DNA of 64,000 bases. It comes from Pseudomonas sp. L5B5. GTDB lineage: Bacteria > Pseudomonadota > Gammaproteobacteria > Pseudomonadales > Pseudomonadaceae. Under the pieces are notes generated by a model. The model saw only the letters and a program-made list of their open reading frames with translations, did not search any database and was not told the origin of the DNA. The stretch lies in NCBI RefSeq assembly GCF_020520285.1, contig NZ_CP084742.1, positions 372,001 to 436,000 of the forward strand. Reading direction: 5' to 3'. Below are positions 1 to 7,939 of the stretch, one piece after another; position 1 is the stretch's first letter; every line of letters begins with the position of its first letter. The translations under genes were made by a program, and so were the position numbers.

Positions 1-356
1 GCGGCCTGGTACATCTGCCTGGCCTGCTCGACGTTCACGGCCAGGGGTTTTTCGCAATACACCGCCTTGCTCGCCGCCAGGGCGGCCATGGCCATGGGAA
101 AGTGCAGGTGATTGGGGGTGGTGATGGCCACCAGATCAACTCCGGGATCGCTGATCAGCTGTCGCCAGTCGGCGTGGGCCCGGGCGAAACCCCAGGCGCC
201 CGCGCACTGTTCGGCACGCTGGGCATCGGCATCCGCCACGGCTGCCAGGTGCAGGCGCGCCGGCAGTTCGAAGACTGCGCCGACACTGCGAAATGCCAGG
301 GCATGGGCACGCCCCATGAATCCGGTACCGATCAAGCCAATGCCATATTCATCCAT
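1..356 (-). CDS. Gfo/Idh/MocA-family oxidoreductase, N-terminal part
   Basis: Only the first 118 residues are in the window; the gene runs off the left edge. The N-terminus is a Rossmann NAD(P)-binding domain with GTGFMG at residues 10-15, and the family EKP motif (the Lys that contacts substrate and cofactor) is at residues 102-104. Such enzymes oxidise or reduce sugars, inositols or related polyols. The C-terminal substrate domain is missing here, so the substrate cannot be inferred. The ATG at 356 is the only start that leaves the dinucleotide fold intact. Two copies of a palindrome-like motif (399-411, 428-440) sit just upstream and may be an operator. Confidence 0.85.
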   Translation of the reverse strand, partial: MDEYGIGLIGTGFMGRAHALAFRSVGAVFELPARLHLAAVADADAQRAEQCAGAWGFARAHADWRQLISDPGVDLVAITTPNHLHFPMAMAALAASKAVYCEKPLAVNVEQARQMYQA

Positions 357-398
357 AACCGCACCTGCAGAATCATTGTCGTAGGGAAAGTCAGTTAT

Positions 399-440
399 GG
401 AATAAATATTCTCTAATTGCAATTGTCGGAATAAATATTC
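399..440. promoter_or_regulatory. Tandem operator-like repeat upstream of the Gfo/Idh/MocA gene
   Basis: The 13-mer GGAATAAATATTC occurs exactly at 399-411 and again at 428-440, 29 bp apart start to start. Each copy is itself an imperfect inverted repeat (GAATA-AA-TATTC). The position, 43-85 bp upstream of the start codon at 356, fits two sites for one dimeric repressor or activator. The regulator is not identified. Confidence 0.45.
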
Positions 441-457
441 ATTTACTGGGCGGCGCC

Positions 458-561
458 CTGTAGGAGCGAAGCTTGCTCGCGATGAACCCGAGGACGTCGT
501 GTTCCGTCAGGTAATCCACGTCATCGTTAACGACCATCGCGAGCAAACTGTGCTCCTGCAG
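458..561. repeat. REP doublet (REPIN), GTAGGAGCGA type
   Basis: A REP unit at 458-484 (core TAGGAGCGAAGCTTGCTCGC) is followed by an inverted copy at 535-561 (CATCGCGAGCAAACTGTGCT and on). This gives the typical inverted doublet, with about 50 bp between units, seen scattered between genes in the P. fluorescens group. Such elements are mobilised in trans by RAYT transposases; none is in the window. Confidence 0.85.
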
Positions 562-578
562 GTTTGTGCCAGGCATGA

Positions 579-607
579 AAAAGGCAGCCCGCAGGCTGCC
601 TTTCTTG
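579..607. terminator. Rho-independent terminator after the SDR gene
   Basis: The hairpin AAGGCAGCC-CGCA-GGCTGCCTT is flanked by an A-run on one side and a T-rich tail on the other. It lies just beyond the SDR stop at 623 and could work in both directions. Confidence 0.75.
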
Positions 608-622
608 TACGGCGCAGTTCGC

Positions 623-1390
623 TCAGGACAGGAAACCGCCGTCCACGTTCAGGGCGGTGCCGGTGGTGTAGCTGGAAGCATCGCTGGCCAGGTAGAGCAC
701 CGTGCCGGCCATCTCGCTCGGGTCGGCCACGCGCTTGAGCGGGATCTGCGCCAGGGCGGCGTTGCGAATGCTGTCGTTCTTGACCAGTGCCGAGGCGAAC
801 TTGGTATCGGTCAGGCCCGGCAGCAGGGCATTGCAGCGGATGCCGAACTGCGCGCATTCCTTGGCGAAGACCTTGGTCATGTTGATCACCGCGGCCTTGG
901 TCACCGAGTAGATGCCCTGGAACAGCCCTGGCGAGACGCCGTTGATCGAGGCCACGTTGATGATGCTGCCGCCGCCGTGTTCGCGCATCAGCTTGCCGGC
1001 TTCCACCGACATGAAGAAGTAGCCACGGATGTTGACGTCGACGGTCTTCTGGAACGCCCCCAGGTCGGTGTCCAGGACGTTGCAGAACTGAGGGTTGGTG
1101 GCAGCGTTGTTGACCAGGATATCCAGGCGCCCGAACTGCTCGCGGATGGTGGCGAACACCTGCTGGATCTGCTCCATTTCACCGATGTGGCAGGCAATGG
1201 CGGTGGCCTTGCCGCCAGCGGCGACAATGGCATCGGCCACCTGCTGGCAACCGTCGAGCTTGCGGCTCGAGACGATCACGTGAGCGCCTTGCTGGGCCAG
1301 CAGCTTGGCAATGGCCTCACCGATGCCACGGCTGGCGCCGGAGACGAATGCGATCTTGCCGTCGAGGTCGAACAACTGAGTCTTGGACAT
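623..1390 (-). CDS. Short-chain dehydrogenase/reductase (SDR)
   Basis: A 255-residue classical SDR. It has the cofactor loop SGASRGIG near residues 17-24, the NNAA structural motif near residue 91, and a catalytic Ser plus YSVTK (YxxxK). It should be a soluble NAD(P)-dependent oxidoreductase; substrate unknown. The start at 1390 has an AAGGA Shine-Dalgarno. The upstream phosphotransferase-like gene ends only 38 bp away on the same strand, so the two probably form an operon. SDRs next to ACAD10/FadE36-type APH-fold proteins are common in acyl-CoA or xenobiotic catabolic clusters, which is contextual inference only. Confidence 0.9.
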   Translation of the reverse strand: MSKTQLFDLDGKIAFVSGASRGIGEAIAKLLAQQGAHVIVSSRKLDGCQQVADAIVAAGGKATAIACHIGEMEQIQQVFATIREQFGRLDILVNNAATNPQFCNVLDTDLGAFQKTVDVNIRGYFFMSVEAGKLMREHGGGSIINVASINGVSPGLFQGIYSVTKAAVINMTKVFAKECAQFGIRCNALLPGLTDTKFASALVKNDSIRNAALAQIPLKRVADPSEMAGTVLYLASDASSYTTGTALNVDGGFLS

Positions 1391-1428
1391 GGTTTTTCCT
1401 TGTTGGTCGGTCGCGCGCCGGGGCGCAC

Positions 1429-2496
1429 TCAGAGGCTGGATTTGCCGATGACTTGCAGGCTCATCTGCTCCAGCAGCGTGTTCATGTGAATGAACTGCGC
1501 GAAGCGTTTGTCCTGGGTCTGGCCGTGGTAGAAGCGGTAGTAGATCTGCTGCACGATGCCGGCCAGGCGGAACAGGCCATAGGTGTAGTAGAAGTCGAAG
1601 TTGCCGATTTCGATGCCGGAGCGCTCGGCGTAGTAGTCGACGAACTGCTGGCGGCTGAGCATCCCCGGGGCGTTGCTTGGCTGGCGGCGCATCAGTTGCA
1701 CCGGCGCCGGGTCGCTGGCCTCGATCCAGTAGGCCAGGGTGTTGCCAAGGTCCATCAGCGGGTCGCCCAGGGTGGTCAGTTCCCAGTCCAGCACGCCGAT
1801 GATCTGCATCGGGTTCTGTGGGTCGAGGATCACGTTGTCGAAGCGGTAGTCGTTATGCACGATGCTCGAGGTCGGGTGGTCGGCCGGCATCTTGTCGTTG
1901 AGCCAGGCCTTGACCGCCTCCCACTGCGGCGCATCGGGGGTCAGGGCCTTCTCGTAGCGATCGCTCCAGCCCTTGATCTGGCGTTGCACATAACCTTCGG
2001 GCTTGCCCAGGTCGCCCAGGCCGCAGGCGGTGTAGTCAACCTGGTGCAGTTCGACGAGGCGATCGATGAAGCTCTTGCACAGTGCCTGGGTGTGGCTGGC
2101 ATCCAGGTTCAACTCCGGCGGCAGGTCGGAGCGCAGGATGATGCCCTTGACCCGTTCCATGACGTAGAACTCGGCCCCGATCACCGCTTCATCGGTGCAG
2201 TGCACGTAGGCCTTGGGGCAGTAGGGGAAACCGTCCTTGAGCTGGTTGAGGATGCGGAACTCGCGGCCCATGTCGTGGGCCGACTTGGCCTTGTGGCCGA
2301 ACGGCGGACGGCGCAGGACGAACTCCTGGTCGGGGTATTCCAGCAGGTAGGTGAGGTTCGAGGCGCCACCGGGAAACTGGCTGATGCGCGGCGTGCCGGT
2401 CAGGCCGGGAATGTGCGCCTTGAGGTATGGGTCGATCAGAGCGGCATCGAGTTCTTCACCCGAGCGGGTGCGGGTGGACTGGTCTGTAAGCGCCAT
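1429..2496 (-). CDS. APH-fold phosphotransferase family protein (ACAD10/FadE36-like)
   Basis: 355 residues. The aminoglycoside-phosphotransferase/choline-kinase fold is shown by the catalytic-loop motif HNDYRFDN and the metal-binding DWE motif (VLDWELTTLGDP). The family contains small-molecule kinases, and the bacterial ACAD10-like branch sits beside acyl-CoA dehydrogenases. Its phosphoryl acceptor is unknown, so a resistance role should not be assumed. The start at 2496 is preceded by AAGGGA. It lies directly upstream of the SDR gene (38-bp gap), probably co-transcribed. Confidence 0.85.
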   Translation of the reverse strand: MALTDQSTRTRSGEELDAALIDPYLKAHIPGLTGTPRISQFPGGASNLTYLLEYPDQEFVLRRPPFGHKAKSAHDMGREFRILNQLKDGFPYCPKAYVHCTDEAVIGAEFYVMERVKGIILRSDLPPELNLDASHTQALCKSFIDRLVELHQVDYTACGLGDLGKPEGYVQRQIKGWSDRYEKALTPDAPQWEAVKAWLNDKMPADHPTSSIVHNDYRFDNVILDPQNPMQIIGVLDWELTTLGDPLMDLGNTLAYWIEASDPAPVQLMRRQPSNAPGMLSRQQFVDYYAERSGIEIGNFDFYYTYGLFRLAGIVQQIYYRFYHGQTQDKRFAQFIHMNTLLEQMSLQVIGKSSL

Positions 2497-2666
2497 GCTT
2501 ATCCCTTCTGCTTATTCTGGAGGCCAGAGATCATTGACTAATCTAATGTGCCCGCTGGCCCCCGACAATCGCGACGGGCCTTTATAGACACGGGTGTTGC
2601 CGGGCAATCAGTGTTTTTGATACAGCCGTTTGAATCACCCTCGGGAGCATAGCCGTCAGCCGGGTT

Positions 2667-3623
2667 TCAAGGGTGATCCGGCAATGGCAGGGCCAGCGGC
2701 GTCAGCAGTGGCTGGCCGCTGAAGTGGGCCAGCAGGTTCTGGCCGACCTTCTCCACCGTGTCCCGGCTGGCCTGGGGCGACAGTCCGGCGACATGGGGCG
2801 TGAGCACCACGTTGTCCAGGCACTTGAGGCGTTGCGGGACTTGCGGTTCGTCATCGAACACATCCAGCGCGGCGCCGGCGATCTGTCGTTGCTCGAGGGC
2901 TTGCAGCAGGGCTTCGCTGTCCACCACGCTGGCCCGGGCCACGTTCACCAGGAAGCCTTCGGGCCCCAGGGCCTGCAGTACCTTGTGGTCCACCAGGTGC
3001 CGGGTGTCGGCGCCACCGGGCGTGGCGATCACCAGCAGGTCGATGTCCCGGGCCATTTCCAGCAGGGTTGGGTAGAAGCGGTAGGGGTGTTCCGGCCTGG
3101 GCTGGCGGCTGTGGTAGCTCACTGGCATGTCCAGGCCCTGGGCGCAGCGCCGGGCAATGGCCTGGCCCACTGCGCCCAGGCCAAGGATGCCCAGGCGCAG
3201 GCCGGCCACTGACGGGCGGGTGACTTTTGGCCAGTGCCCCTGGCGTACCGCGGCGTCGGCCTGGGGAATGCCCCGGACCACGGCCAGCAGCAGGGCCAGG
3301 GCGTGATCGGCCACCGACGACGCATTGACCCCGGCCCCGGTGGTCACGGCGATCCCGCGGTTGCTGGCGGCTTGCAGGTCCACCTGTTCGTAGCCGGCGC
3401 CGATCACGCAGATGATCTGCAAGCGGGGCAGGGCTTCGATCTCCTGCGCTGTCAGGCCCAGGGGGCCGCGGGTCAGCACCGCGTCGATCTCTGCGGCATG
3501 GGTCTTGATGGCCTGGGCTCGTGCGCTGGGCGTCTGCGCCAGGATCAGGCGCAGGCCCAGTTGTTCGAGGTGCGGCAGGTAGGCGTTGACGTTTTCAACC
3601 AGGACCAGGACGGTAGCGAGCAT
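2667..3623 (-). CDS. D-isomer 2-hydroxyacid dehydrogenase
   Basis: 318 residues, normal for the family. It carries the NAD-binding GLGAVG motif and the catalytic Arg (NVARASVVD), Glu (DDEPQ) and His (TPHVAG) in the expected order. It should interconvert a 2-oxoacid such as glyoxylate or hydroxypyruvate with its D-2-hydroxyacid, in the cytoplasm. The VOC gene ends 16 bp upstream on the same strand, so the two are likely co-transcribed. The exact substrate cannot be read from the sequence. Confidence 0.9.
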   Translation of the reverse strand: MLATVLVLVENVNAYLPHLEQLGLRLILAQTPSARAQAIKTHAAEIDAVLTRGPLGLTAQEIEALPRLQIICVIGAGYEQVDLQAASNRGIAVTTGAGVNASSVADHALALLLAVVRGIPQADAAVRQGHWPKVTRPSVAGLRLGILGLGAVGQAIARRCAQGLDMPVSYHSRQPRPEHPYRFYPTLLEMARDIDLLVIATPGGADTRHLVDHKVLQALGPEGFLVNVARASVVDSEALLQALEQRQIAGAALDVFDDEPQVPQRLKCLDNVVLTPHVAGLSPQASRDTVEKVGQNLLAHFSGQPLLTPLALPLPDHP

Positions 3624-3639
3624 GGCGGGTTCCTATGGC

Positions 3640-4026
3640 TTAGCGAGGCAGGGTTTGCCGTAGTTGGAAGACATTGCCTTCCGGATCGATGCCGTCGCAG
3701 ACCCGGGCACCCTTGAACAGCCATTCCCGCTCGGCCTCGTGGAGTCGGCCGCCAGCCTGGGCTGCGTGCTGCCGGGCCAGGTCCAGGTCGGCGATCCAGA
3801 ACACCGGTTTGCAGGCTGAGTCGCTGCGGGGCAGGGGCGGGTCCTGCAGGACAATGCGCGCGGCGATAGCCGCCGGCACCTGGATCAGGGTCAGTTCCAT
3901 CCCCTGGTGTTCCAGTTGCAGGTAATCGGGCTGCTGTTCGCCGATGGGCCAGCTCAGGACCTGGGCGTAGAAGCGCGCCAGGGTGTGTGGGTCAAGGCTG
4001 TAGAGCACGAAGCCGGCGACACTCAT
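3640..4026 (-). CDS. VOC-superfamily protein (glyoxalase/bleomycin-resistance fold)
   Basis: 128 residues from the ATG at 4026; an in-frame start five codons upstream is less likely. A single VOC domain shows the betaalphabetabetabeta pattern, starting VAGFVLYSLD and ending DPEGNVFQLRQ near the C-terminus. VOC proteins are metal-dependent isomerases, dioxygenases or binding proteins, and this one is too generic to assign. It is 16 bp upstream of the hydroxyacid dehydrogenase, suggesting a shared transcript. Confidence 0.8.
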   Translation of the reverse strand: MSVAGFVLYSLDPHTLARFYAQVLSWPIGEQQPDYLQLEHQGMELTLIQVPAAIAARIVLQDPPLPRSDSACKPVFWIADLDLARQHAAQAGGRLHEAEREWLFKGARVCDGIDPEGNVFQLRQTLPR

Positions 4027-4156
4027 GGGCAACTCCAGCAAAGCGATGGCGAAGGCTCAAGGGTGCGCATTGGTCGCAGGTTTGGCAATGCCTCAGGCGA
4101 CCATCGCCGGGAAGTTGCGCCGTGGTCGGCGCGTTCCGGGCAGTGGCGGGGCAGGG

Positions 4157-4696
4157 TCAGAAGCGGACGTCGGCAGTCCTGGCCAGGGTGACGAACGCAC
4201 CGCTCAAGGTGGCGTTGTGATGATCGATGATCTTCCGGGCTCCCAGGTGCGGGGTGTCCATGCAGGTATGGGCATCCTCCACCAGCAATGCAGTGAACCC
4301 AAGGTCGGCGGCGGCGCGGCAGGTGGCGTCGACACAGTATTGGGTCTTCATGCCGACGATCACCAGTTCGCTGGCTCCGGCCTGGTGCAGGCGCTCGGCC
4401 AGGTCGGTGCCGGTGAAGCAACTGGGGCGGGCCTTGTCCAGCACGCAATCCTGCTGCTCGTCCACTTCCAGGGTGGGCAGCAATTGCCAGAACGGACTGC
4501 CGACGGCCAGGGGGGATTCGGCCGGCCCGGTATGGCGCATGGCGAAGATTGGCGCTGAGTTCTGGCGGGCGCGACGGATCAGCTGGTTGACATGATCCAG
4601 GACCTGTTCGCGCTGGTAGGGCTTGTCCGGTCCGTTGAACAGTCCAACCTGCATGTCGATGACCAGCAGGGCACGCGGGGCGTTGGATAAAGGCAT
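4157..4696 (-). CDS. Isochorismatase-family cysteine hydrolase
   Basis: 179 residues. The catalytic triad of the family is complete: Asp14 (VIDMQ), Lys88 and Cys121 (YCVDAT). Members hydrolyse nicotinamide, isochorismate or N-carbamoyl compounds; this one is a generic YcaC/nicotinamidase-like type and its substrate is unknown. The ATG at 4696 is chosen because GGAGAG lies just upstream; a longer in-frame reading lacks support. The leader contains a terminator-like hairpin at 4736-4764. Confidence 0.85.
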   Translation of the reverse strand: MPLSNAPRALLVIDMQVGLFNGPDKPYQREQVLDHVNQLIRRARQNSAPIFAMRHTGPAESPLAVGSPFWQLLPTLEVDEQQDCVLDKARPSCFTGTDLAERLHQAGASELVIVGMKTQYCVDATCRAAADLGFTALLVEDAHTCMDTPHLGARKIIDHHNATLSGAFVTLARTADVRF

Positions 4697-4735
4697 CTTG
4701 TCTCTCCTTGTTGTGCCAGCCGGACGGAGAAACAA

Positions 4736-4764
4736 AAGGCCCCGTCCATTGCTGGCGGGGCCTT
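4736..4764 (-). promoter_or_regulatory. Terminator-like hairpin in the leader of the isochorismatase-family gene
   Basis: Read on the minus strand this is AAGGCCCCG, an 11-nt loop, CGGGGCCTT, then TTGTTTCTCC. It sits 40 nt upstream of the start at 4696, with no minus-strand gene directly upstream that needs terminating. It could be an attenuator or a stabilising 5' hairpin. The rest of the 512-bp intergenic interval 4697-5208 shows no further recognisable feature beyond what divergent promoters would need. Confidence 0.4.
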
Positions 4765-5208
4765 GGTTGTCACTGTGCTCGCATCATCCTGCACAGCCAC
4801 CACACGACCCGCCGAAGGCAGTCGTGGTACTAGTGGTCGAGATGAGCGGGTAGGCATTCATGGGCCTGATCATGCCGTTCGTCGTCGCGCCCTGTCAACG
4901 CGGCGCCTGGCGGGATTTTCCCGCGGCCACCGGGCGAGGAAGGGGGATGAGACAAAAAGCCGCTTTGACGGCCCGGCCGGCAGCTGCGAAAAAAGCCACC
5001 GGACCAGGGAAAGGGCCGGAACAGACACGTTGCGACAAAAATGGACAATATTGCCGCACTGCACCCGCCGTTCCTCTGCCGAGTCTATGCAGCGTCCGTG
5101 GAATCCCGGACAATCGCGCCCCCTCTGTTCGCTCGGGGTTTTGTCTGTCGGGTATTCCGACGCGCCTCGAGCCAATGGCAAACGACCGGAATGTGGAGAT
5201 CCCACCGG

Positions 5209-6489
5209 ATGAATGATCAGGCCAACAGCGTTGATCAACGCTTTGAAACGGCTGCCCCAGCGACCCTGGCCAGCTGGAACCGCCAAGACACCACCTGGAT
5301 GCTGGGCCTGTTTGGCACCGCCATTGGTGCCGGTACCCTGTTTCTGCCCATCAACGCTGGCCTCGGTGGCTTCTGGCCGCTGCTGATCCTGGCGCTGCTG
5401 GCCTTCCCGATGACCTTCTACGCGCACCGTGGCCTGACCCGCTTCGTGCTCTCCGGGCGTGATGGCGCGGACATCACCGACGTCGTGGAAGAGCATTTCG
5501 GGATCAAGGCCGGGGCCCTGATCACCTTGCTCTATTTCTTCGCGATCTTCCCCATCCTGCTGATCTACAGCGTGGCCCTGACCAACACGGTCGGCAGCTT
5601 CATGGAGCACCAACTGCATATCGTCCCCCCTCCGCGGGCGATCCTGTCCCTGGTGCTGATCCTCGGCTTGCTGGCGGTCGTACGCTGTGGTGAACAGGTG
5701 ATCGTCAAGGCCATGAGCCTGATGGTCTACCCGTTCATCGTCGCCTTGCTGTTCCTGGCGGTATTCCTGGTGCCCCACTGGAACGGCGGCATCCTCGCCA
5801 CCGTCGCTGACGTCCCGGCACCATCGGCCTTCCTGCACACCTTGTGGCTGGCGATCCCGGTGATGGTGTTCTCGTTCAACCATTCGCCGATCATCTCGGC
5901 CTTCGCCGTTGACCAGAAACGCCGCTATGGCCTCCACGCCGAGCAGCGCAGCTCGCAGATCCTGTCCCGCGCCCACCTGCTGATGGTGGTCATGGTGCTG
6001 TTCTTCGTCTTCAGCTGCGTGCTGACCCTGTCGCCAGCACAGCTGGCCGAAGCCAAGGCGCAGAACCTGTCGATCCTGTCCTACCTGGCCAACCACTTCA
6101 GCAACCCGACCATCGCCTTCGCGGCGCCGTTGATCGCCTTCGTGGCCATTGCCAAGTCTTTCCTGGGCCACTACATCGGTGCCAGCGAAGGTCTCAAGGG
6201 CCTGATCATCAAGAGTGGTCGGCGCCCTGGCGCCAAGACCCTGGACCGGGTGACCGCGGCGTTCATGCTGGTGATCTGCTGGGCCGTGGCGACCCTGAAC
6301 CCGAGCATCCTGGGCATGATCGAGACCCTGGGTGGCCCGGTGATCGCGGCCATCCTGTTCCTGATGCCGATGTACGCCATTCGCAAGGTGCCGGCCATGG
6401 CCCGCTATCGCGGCCAGGCATCCAACGTGTTCGTGACCCTGGTGGGCCTGGTGGCGATCACCGCGCTGGTCTACTCGCTGGCCTCCTGA
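5209..6489 (+). CDS. HAAAP-family amino-acid permease (serine/threonine transporter-like)
   Basis: 426 residues with about 11 hydrophobic segments. Near residue 30 it has the helix-1 signature GTAIGAGTLFLP, typical of the hydroxy/aromatic amino-acid permeases SdaC, TdcC, Mtr and TyrP. It should be an inner-membrane proton or sodium symporter for an amino acid; closest in character to the SdaC/YhaO serine branch, but substrate is inferred. The ATG at 5209 precedes a short cytoplasmic N-terminus; an upstream extension to 5041 has unrelated composition. No partner gene (for example sdaA) follows. Confidence 0.85.
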   Translation: MNDQANSVDQRFETAAPATLASWNRQDTTWMLGLFGTAIGAGTLFLPINAGLGGFWPLLILALLAFPMTFYAHRGLTRFVLSGRDGADITDVVEEHFGIKAGALITLLYFFAIFPILLIYSVALTNTVGSFMEHQLHIVPPPRAILSLVLILGLLAVVRCGEQVIVKAMSLMVYPFIVALLFLAVFLVPHWNGGILATVADVPAPSAFLHTLWLAIPVMVFSFNHSPIISAFAVDQKRRYGLHAEQRSSQILSRAHLLMVVMVLFFVFSCVLTLSPAQLAEAKAQNLSILSYLANHFSNPTIAFAAPLIAFVAIAKSFLGHYIGASEGLKGLIIKSGRRPGAKTLDRVTAAFMLVICWAVATLNPSILGMIETLGGPVIAAILFLMPMYAIRKVPAMARYRGQASNVFVTLVGLVAITALVYSLAS

Positions 6490-6518
6490 GGCCGGGGCTG
6501 CGGCCCGAATGCCTGTCC

Positions 6519-6556
6519 ACGACGCCGTCGGTGCTTTCCAGCATCGGCGGCGTTGT
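6519..6556. terminator. Imperfect inverted repeat between convergent genes
   Basis: ACGACGCCGTCGGTGCT at 6519-6535 pairs, with three mismatches, with 6540-6556 across a 4-nt loop. It lies between the permease stop and the converging oxidoreductase stop. There is no strong T-run, so it is only a probable terminator. Confidence 0.5.
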
Positions 6557-6609
6557 CGTTCATGGGGAGGGGCGCTGGTGATGCGTCACGGTGCCCGGCC
6601 TGTCGGGAC

Positions 6610-7902
6610 TCAGAACCGATCGAGACGGTAGGGCGCGGGATCGACGATGGGCTCGCTGGCGCAGACCAGGTCGGCAGCGAGTTGCCCTGCTGCCGGTGCG
6701 GTGCCGAAACCGTGGCCCGAGAAGCCTGTGGCCAGGGTCAGCCCGGGAACCTCTGCCACGGGGCCGATCACCGGCAGGGAATCCGGAGTGACGTCGAGCA
6801 TGCCGCTCCAGGCCTGTTTCACCACTGCACCCTTGAACACCGGCCAGGCTGCCGCGAGGTTGCGCAATGCCTCGGCGTTGACCTGCGGGTCGGCGGGCGG
6901 GTCCAGGGTGCGTACACGTTCGAACGGTGACAGCTGCTTCGCTTGCCAGCGCCGCCCCAGGGCGAGATCACCCAACAGCTCGCGGCCGACGGACAGCCGT
7001 ATGTTTTTCCATTGCCCACGCAGCACTGGCAGGTAACGCAGGCCCAGCAGCAGGCTGTCTAGCGTCAGGGGGGCAGCCAGGACACCGCGGTGGCTGATGG
7101 TATAGCCACCGTCTCGGCGTTTGCGAAACGAGCAGTCCGGGGCGCCCACGGTGATCTCACCCGGGCCTTGCAAGGGGGCCGTGCGCAGGATCGAAGCCAC
7201 CAGTGGCAGTGTCGGCAGGTCAATGCTCTGGTTGCCGAGAAATCGCCGCGACCATACGCCGCCGGCCAGCAGCACCTGCTCGCAGCGGATCTCGCCGCGT
7301 TCGGTGACCACCCCCGAGACCTTGCCCGCCGACAGCGACAAGGTCCGTACTGCACAGTGCTCGACGATCACCGCGCCCTTGGCCATGGCGGCGCGGGCGA
7401 TGGCGCTGGCGGCCAGGGTCGGTTCGGCGCGGCCGTCCGACGGGGTGTAGAGGCCGCCTGCCCAGGTGCCGGTGCCGCCTGGCACCAGGTTCTGGATATG
7501 CGTGGCCGTGACCAGGCGCGAGTCCAGCTCCAGATCGCCCACGGAGTCGAGCCAGCCCTGGTACGTGGCCATTTCGGAGTCGCTGGAGGCTACGTACAGG
7601 ATGCCGCAAGGACAGTAGCCAACCTCGGCACCGACGCGTGCCGGCAGGTCAGCCCACAACCGATCGCTGGCCTGGGCCAGCGGCACGTCCGGCGCCGAGC
7701 GATTCATCTTGCGAATCCAGCCCTGGTTGCGCGAGGACTGCTCGCCGGCGATCCGGCCTTTTTCCAGCACGACCACGGGAATGCCGCGCTCTGCCAGGAC
7801 CAGGGCGGCGGTAAGGCCAATGATGCCTGCGCCGATGATGACCACAGTGGTCGCCTGGGGCTGGTCCAGGCATGTCTGGATCGAGGGGATCAAGGGGGCC
7901 AA
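6610..7902 (-). CDS. FAD-dependent amine/amino-acid oxidoreductase (DAO family)
   Basis: 430 residues. The FAD-binding Rossmann motif GAGIIG is at residues 24-29 after a short N-terminal tail. A DAO-type C-terminus is present (GLTLATGFSGHGFG, the second FAD contact). It should oxidise a primary or secondary amine or D-amino acid, with no signal peptide, so cytoplasmic or membrane-peripheral. It lies 37 bp downstream of the ornithine-cyclodeaminase-family gene on the same strand, and an AraC regulator diverges from the pair. This argues for a small inducible amine-catabolism operon; the substrate is inferred, not shown. Confidence 0.85.
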   Translation of the reverse strand: MAPLIPSIQTCLDQPQATTVVIIGAGIIGLTAALVLAERGIPVVVLEKGRIAGEQSSRNQGWIRKMNRSAPDVPLAQASDRLWADLPARVGAEVGYCPCGILYVASSDSEMATYQGWLDSVGDLELDSRLVTATHIQNLVPGGTGTWAGGLYTPSDGRAEPTLAASAIARAAMAKGAVIVEHCAVRTLSLSAGKVSGVVTERGEIRCEQVLLAGGVWSRRFLGNQSIDLPTLPLVASILRTAPLQGPGEITVGAPDCSFRKRRDGGYTISHRGVLAAPLTLDSLLLGLRYLPVLRGQWKNIRLSVGRELLGDLALGRRWQAKQLSPFERVRTLDPPADPQVNAEALRNLAAAWPVFKGAVVKQAWSGMLDVTPDSLPVIGPVAEVPGLTLATGFSGHGFGTAPAAGQLAADLVCASEPIVDPAPYRLDRF

Positions 7903-7939
7903 GGTGCGTCTCCTGGCTTGCAGTGAATGGGCGGTGGTT

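Noticed and set aside
1429..2496. Aminoglycoside-resistance gene
   Set aside because: Only the APH fold is shared; the SDR partner and sequence type point to the ACAD10-like branch.
1348..2541. 397-codon open frame opposite the APH-fold gene
   Set aside because: Opposite frame of a gene with clear catalytic motifs; composition typical of an antisense frame.
4870..6171. 433-codon open frame antisense to the amino-acid permease
   Set aside because: His/Gln/Arg-rich composition, no fold signature, and fully opposite a clear membrane transporter: a high-GC shadow frame.
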